Below are positions 60,600-64,000 of a DNA stretch of 64,000 nt, in pieces (within the stretch, counting starts at the first letter, position 1; every line of letters starts with the position of its first letter). The DNA lies in assembly GCA_943324745.2 (NCBI GenBank), contig CALPMT020000001.1, forward strand, positions 124,001 through 188,000, written 5' to 3'. The translations under genes and the position numbers were made by a program. The notes below the pieces were generated by a model. That model saw only the letters and a list, made by a program, of their open reading frames with translations. It did no database searches and was not told the DNA's origin. Origin of the DNA: Chitinophaga pinensis. GTDB lineage: Bacteria; Bacteroidota; Bacteroidia; Flavobacteriales_D; Crocinitomicaceae.

Positions 60600-61337
60600 A
60601 TGAAAAACATAGTTTTATTAATTGTTTTTATGTTTTACATTCCTGTTTTTTTTTGTCAAAAAGCAGAAGTTCATTTGGAAGCTGGAATTGCAAAAGAAGC
60701 GGAAGGAAATTACAAAGCTGCCATCCTAGAATATAATAAAGCTTTAAAAATAAACAATCATTACGTTGAGGCTTTTGTAAATAGAGGAATCGCTAAAAAT
60801 TATTTAGGAGACTTTAGAGGAGCTATTCTCGATTACAATCATGCTTTAATGATCAATCCAAATTCTTCTGAAACATATAATTTACGAGGAGAAATCCATA
60901 ATACATTGGGAGAATATAAAGAAGCCATTTCTGATTTCAATCAAACTATTCATCTCAATAAAAAACATGCTAAAGCTTTTTACAATCGAGGGAATTCAAA
61001 TCAAGCCGTTGGGCATTACAAAAAAGCAATTAAGGATTATTTAAAATCTATTTCTATCAATAATTCATTCCCAGATGTATTTTTCGAACTAGGAAATGTA
61101 TACACCATGCAAGGAAATTATTCAGAATCTATAGTCAATTATGATCAATCGATAAGTTTAAAAACGGATTATGCAAGAGCTTACATAGCACGTGGACTTG
61201 CTAAAATTAAGATTGGAGAGCACAGTAGTGGGTGTGGTGATTTTACAAAAGCAGAGGAATTAGGCGATAAGACTGTTCAATATATGATTCAGTTATACTG
61301 CGAGAAAAAAGTGAAAAATGAAGAAGAAACGAAGTGA
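60600..61337 (+). CDS. Exported tetratricopeptide repeat protein
   Basis: A 245-residue protein, started at the ATG at 60600 because it opens a signal peptide (MKNIVLLIVFMFYIPVFFCQ). A TTG 15 bases upstream is less likely, given the -7 promoter box just ahead. About six TPR units of 34 residues follow, each with the pattern Ala-x-Ala-hydrophobic-x-x-Tyr-x-x-Ala, for example NYKAAILEYNKALKINNHYV, DFRGAILDYNHALMINPNSS, EYKEAISDFNQTIHLNKKHA, HYKKAIKDYLKSISINNSFP and NYSESIVNYDQSISLKTDYA. It would act as a protein-protein scaffold in the periplasm; the partner is unknown. recQ starts 46 bases downstream. Confidence 0.9.
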   Translation: MKNIVLLIVFMFYIPVFFCQKAEVHLEAGIAKEAEGNYKAAILEYNKALKINNHYVEAFVNRGIAKNYLGDFRGAILDYNHALMINPNSSETYNLRGEIHNTLGEYKEAISDFNQTIHLNKKHAKAFYNRGNSNQAVGHYKKAIKDYLKSISINNSFPDVFFELGNVYTMQGNYSESIVNYDQSISLKTDYARAYIARGLAKIKIGEHSSGCGDFTKAEELGDKTVQYMIQLYCEKKVKNEEETK

Positions 61338-61383
61338 CAGACTTTCAAGCATCTAAGAAATTTCATATTCAGTTAAACAATTA

Positions 61384-63273
61384 ATGAACAAAAGTCAAGA
61401 AATATTAAAAAAATACTGGGGATTCGATTCATTTCGAGCGATGCAGGAAGATATAATTGACTCAGCGATATACGGAAAAGATACCGTAGCATTGATGCCA
61501 ACGGGTGGTGGTAAATCTATTTGTTTTCAGATCCCTGGTATAGCTCGCGAAGGAATTTGTCTCGTGATATCACCTTTGATTTCTTTGATGCAAGATCAAG
61601 TAGAACAACTGGAAACGAAAGGAATACGTGCAAAGGCCATCACGAGTATGATGAGTTATCGCGAAATTGATATCACGTTGGATAATGCAAAATTTGACGG
61701 ACTCGATTTTTTGTATACATCTCCAGAACGATTACAATCCCGACTATTTATTGAGCGATTTAAGCAAATGAAAGTTTCTCTCATCGTCGTCGATGAAGCG
61801 CATTGTATTTCAGAATGGGGGCATGATTTCAGACCTCCCTATCGGAAAATTTCTGAATTAAGAAAATACCATCCGGAGGTGCCTATCATCGCATTGACGG
61901 CTACTGCAACAAAAGAAGTTAAAGAAGATATTATTTTACAATTAGACCTAAAAAATCCAACTGTGTTTGAAACTTCTTTTCAACGGATCAATTTAAGTTA
62001 CGAAGTTCATACAGTCGAAAATAAACAACAAGCTTTATTAAAATGGGTCCAAAAATTTCCACATATGTGTGGGATTATTTATTGTCAAACTCGTAAGTCT
62101 GTGAAAGAGGTCGCGAATTTCTTGTTAAATCAAGGGATCAAAACCGGAATCTATCATGGTGGATTAGATGCATCAATGCGAAACACAATGATGACTAGCT
62201 GGATGAATGATGAAACACATGTCATGATTGCAACTAACGCATTTGGCATGGGTATTGACAAACCAAACGTTCGTTATGTTATTCATTATGAATTTCCTAA
62301 CAACATAGAGGCATATTTTCAAGAGGCTGGGCGGGCAGGTCGTGACGGAAAGGAATCTCGTACGTTGGTATTATTAAATTCTCGAGATATTTCAATGACA
62401 AATGAAACAGTTGAAAAACAGTTCCCTCCTATTCACGTTGTAAAATCTACTTATAGGGCACTTTGTAACCATTTAAAACTAGCCATTGGATCTGGGGAAG
62501 GTGAATCTTTTCCTGTTAAACTAAATGAATTATGTAAAGCATATAAATTAGAAATAATCGAAACATATCAATCATTAAAAATACTTGAAATGAATGGAGA
62601 TATCCTATTCAATGAAAGTACTTTTAGTCCTACTCGTTTAAAGTTTTCAGTTGGTAACACTGTACTTTACAGTTTTCAAATTAAATACGAAAAAGTTGCT
62701 AAATTAATCAGTTTTTTAAGCCGAAGTTATCCCGGAATTTTTGATCATTTTTTTGAATTAGACGAAACAATTTGTTCTTCAAAAATTGGTGTTAGTTTAA
62801 AAGAATTAGAGAATCAGTTAATTTTTTTGGAACAAAATGGTATTATAGATATCACTTGGAAATCCGATTTACCTAAAGTCACATTTTTACATGAACGTTT
62901 ACCAGATGACTATATGCGTGTATCAGATGAAGTATATCATAATCGAAAAATAAGAGCATTTAAACGTTGGGAAAACATGCAGAAATATTTGTTATCATCT
63001 CATTGTCGTGAGCAGTTTATTCTCAACTATTTTGGACAGGAAATAGAAAAATGTGGTAAATGTGATTTTTGTAAAAACCTAAAAAATGTAGCTATCTCTA
63101 TTGATGAACTTAAAAACATATTATTGAATCAATTACATGAAAAATCAATAAGTTTGGACGAGATATTGATGATAAATGATACAATTCATACTGAGAACAT
63201 AAAAAATGCGCTAAATTCTTTAATTTTACAGGAATTAATAATTTTCGAAAATGGAAAATATTTAATCAACTAA
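61384..63273 (+). CDS. recQ: ATP-dependent DNA helicase RecQ
   Basis: A 629-residue 3'-5' helicase. Motif 0 and Walker A are in FDSFRAMQEDII and LMPTGGGKSICFQIPG (39-45), motif II is VDEAHCISEWGHDFRPPYR (near 137-155), then ALTATATKEV, IIYCQTRKSV, ATNAFGMGIDKPNVRYVIHYE and QEAGRAGRDG. The RecQ-C zinc site is complete: one Cys near 541 in SSHCREQFILNYFG and three in CGKCDFC near 557-563. I cannot see a clear HRDC domain at the end; the last 60 residues look like a short winged-helix instead. It is longer than E. coli RecQ by about 20 residues. Confidence 0.95.
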   Translation: MNKSQEILKKYWGFDSFRAMQEDIIDSAIYGKDTVALMPTGGGKSICFQIPGIAREGICLVISPLISLMQDQVEQLETKGIRAKAITSMMSYREIDITLDNAKFDGLDFLYTSPERLQSRLFIERFKQMKVSLIVVDEAHCISEWGHDFRPPYRKISELRKYHPEVPIIALTATATKEVKEDIILQLDLKNPTVFETSFQRINLSYEVHTVENKQQALLKWVQKFPHMCGIIYCQTRKSVKEVANFLLNQGIKTGIYHGGLDASMRNTMMTSWMNDETHVMIATNAFGMGIDKPNVRYVIHYEFPNNIEAYFQEAGRAGRDGKESRTLVLLNSRDISMTNETVEKQFPPIHVVKSTYRALCNHLKLAIGSGEGESFPVKLNELCKAYKLEIIETYQSLKILEMNGDILFNESTFSPTRLKFSVGNTVLYSFQIKYEKVAKLISFLSRSYPGIFDHFFELDETICSSKIGVSLKELENQLIFLEQNGIIDITWKSDLPKVTFLHERLPDDYMRVSDEVYHNRKIRAFKRWENMQKYLLSSHCREQFILNYFGQEIEKCGKCDFCKNLKNVAISIDELKNILLNQLHEKSISLDEILMINDTIHTENIKNALNSLILQELIIFENGKYLIN

Positions 63274-63302
63274 ACCTATTTTCTTCGCAACGAATAGGTT
63301 TA
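63271..63302 (+). terminator. Terminator hairpin overlapping the recQ stop
   Basis: TAAACCTATT (63271-63280) pairs perfectly with AATAGGTTTA (63293-63302) across a 12-base loop. The recQ stop codon is the first three bases of the stem. The descending arm is T-rich but has no long T-run. The 231 bases from here to the next gene's stop (63534) hold nothing I can name. Confidence 0.55.
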
Positions 63303-63533
63303 ATATTATGGGACAATAAATCTTTTTTTTATCATTTTTCTTTCCTGTTTTTTGGTTGTTCGAGAAATAAATTTTCAAGACAAACTAATAAATATAAATC
63401 TTTTAGAACACATTGAATGGATGAAAAATATGTGAGGACTACCTTATCGTTTTAGATAAATCGTACTAAAATTTATAAAATCAACGTGTAACTTTTAATG
63501 TAGTCAAAAATCTACATCCAACATTTTAACAAA

Positions 63534-64000
63534 TTACCTCCAATTCAATACAAAATCCTCTTTAATTGGAACACTCCCTTTGTAACTGATATTAATTAAA
63601 TGTTCTCCAGGTAAGAGTGAAATAAAATTTCTAGCATATTTTACCCCTAATTTCATAGACGAAAACCAAAGGTCTTGGAGAAACTTAGATGTATTTATTT
63701 TAATTATTGCAGTTTTGCTTAATGTATCTAAATTTATTATTTGCCAAACAAATTCTGAATTTTTCGCTTTTTTATACTGACCTAGATTCTCTACATGTAC
63801 AAAAGATCGTTCGTTTCTTTTATTTGACGGTGTATTCCAATAAAATTTAACCAAATAATTTTTGATCGTTTCCTTAGATTCTATTGTTGGTAGCTTTATT
63901 TTTTGTTTAAAACCAGATTTAACATGAATTTTACGAGAATCTTTTTTTATTAAATTACCCGTTAATGATGATAATTCGCTAACTAGCTCCGTTTCAAATT
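63534..64000 (-). CDS. C-terminal part of a probable GH2 beta-mannosidase-like enzyme (cut by window edge)
   Basis: The frame is open from the stop at 63534 to the right edge of the window, giving 155 visible residues; the start lies outside. No ATG near 63854 is needed: translation upstream continues without a stop (FETELVSELSSLTGNLIKKD and on). The sequence ends with an Ig-like beta-sandwich in which FYWNTPSNKRN, then KYARNFISLLPGEHLINISY recall the last domain of GH2 beta-mannosidases, where a YW motif and a final SDNYF-x-LLPGE strand are usual. No catalytic residue is in view, so the family call is tentative. Confidence 0.5.
   Translation of the reverse strand, partial: FETELVSELSSLTGNLIKKDSRKIHVKSGFKQKIKLPTIESKETIKNYLVKFYWNTPSNKRNERSFVHVENLGQYKKAKNSEFVWQIINLDTLSKTAIIKINTSKFLQDLWFSSMKLGVKYARNFISLLPGEHLINISYKGSVPIKEDFVLNWR

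Overview
The window looks like chromosome of an AT-rich member of the Bacteroidota, most likely order Flavobacteriales and perhaps near Fluviicola/Crocinitomicaceae (the family-level guess is inference). The evidence is: TAnnTTTG promoter boxes, in several places with a TTTG/TTG element 19-20 bases upstream; a protein with a choice-of-anchor L domain and a gliding-motility/type IX secretion C-terminal domain; a type III glutamine synthetase; a bacillithiol deacetylase (bshB1); a carB without the allosteric domain; a fused ResB/CcsA cytochrome c maturation protein; and lineage-typical families (DUF1599, BT_3928, TIGR02757, GSCFA, DUF4834). I see no rRNA, tRNA, CRISPR array, insertion sequence or prophage block. 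Every intergenic gap is under 300 bases.

Layout. 1-4.4 kb: start of glnN (cut by the window edge), a MarR/S24 regulator pair, ribBA-lolD and a TIGR02757 gene. 4.5-13.7 kb: a minus-strand run DUF1599 - BT_3928 (DoxX-like) - tpiA - prmA - an uncharacterised 1542-residue exported protein - plsY. 13.7-20.6 kb: folP, an outer-membrane beta-barrel receptor, a repeat-built exported protein, and pdhC/pdhA. 20.7-24.8 kb: a tightly packed radC - wecB - deacetylase-like - GSCFA run in which each stop codon abuts the next ATG. 24.9-33.9 kb: nagZ-like lipoprotein, cysteine desulfurase, then surface polysaccharide genes (GT4, methyltransferase, GT2, two Wzx-like flippases, FemAB/GNAT-like). 33.9-42.1 kb: a MntA/HepT toxin-antitoxin pair coupled to bshB1, then CcsBA, a YfhO-family protein and DUF4834. 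42.1-48.6 kb: carB, a PLP deaminase, gcvT and an MFS exporter. 48.6-60.5 kb: SNF2 helicase and ffh, the surface protein with its ABC exporter and a GlmU-like nucleotidyltransferase, a minisatellite-like 20-bp repeat, and a sodium:solute symporter. 60.6-64 kb: TPR protein, recQ, and the C-terminal end of a probable GH2 beta-mannosidase-like enzyme.

Most genes are housekeeping. The parts least explained by known families are the 1542-residue exported protein between prmA and plsY, the exported protein with about ten ~36-residue repeats behind pdhC, the toxin-antitoxin pair joined to bshB1, and the 20-bp repeat that overruns the stop codon of the symporter gene. Translational coupling (TAATG, TAGTG or TAAATG junctions) is unusually frequent. 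In four genes (17134..18204, 28524..29171, 32995..33942, 60600..61337) a TTG lies upstream in frame, but the ATG fits better and I have used it.
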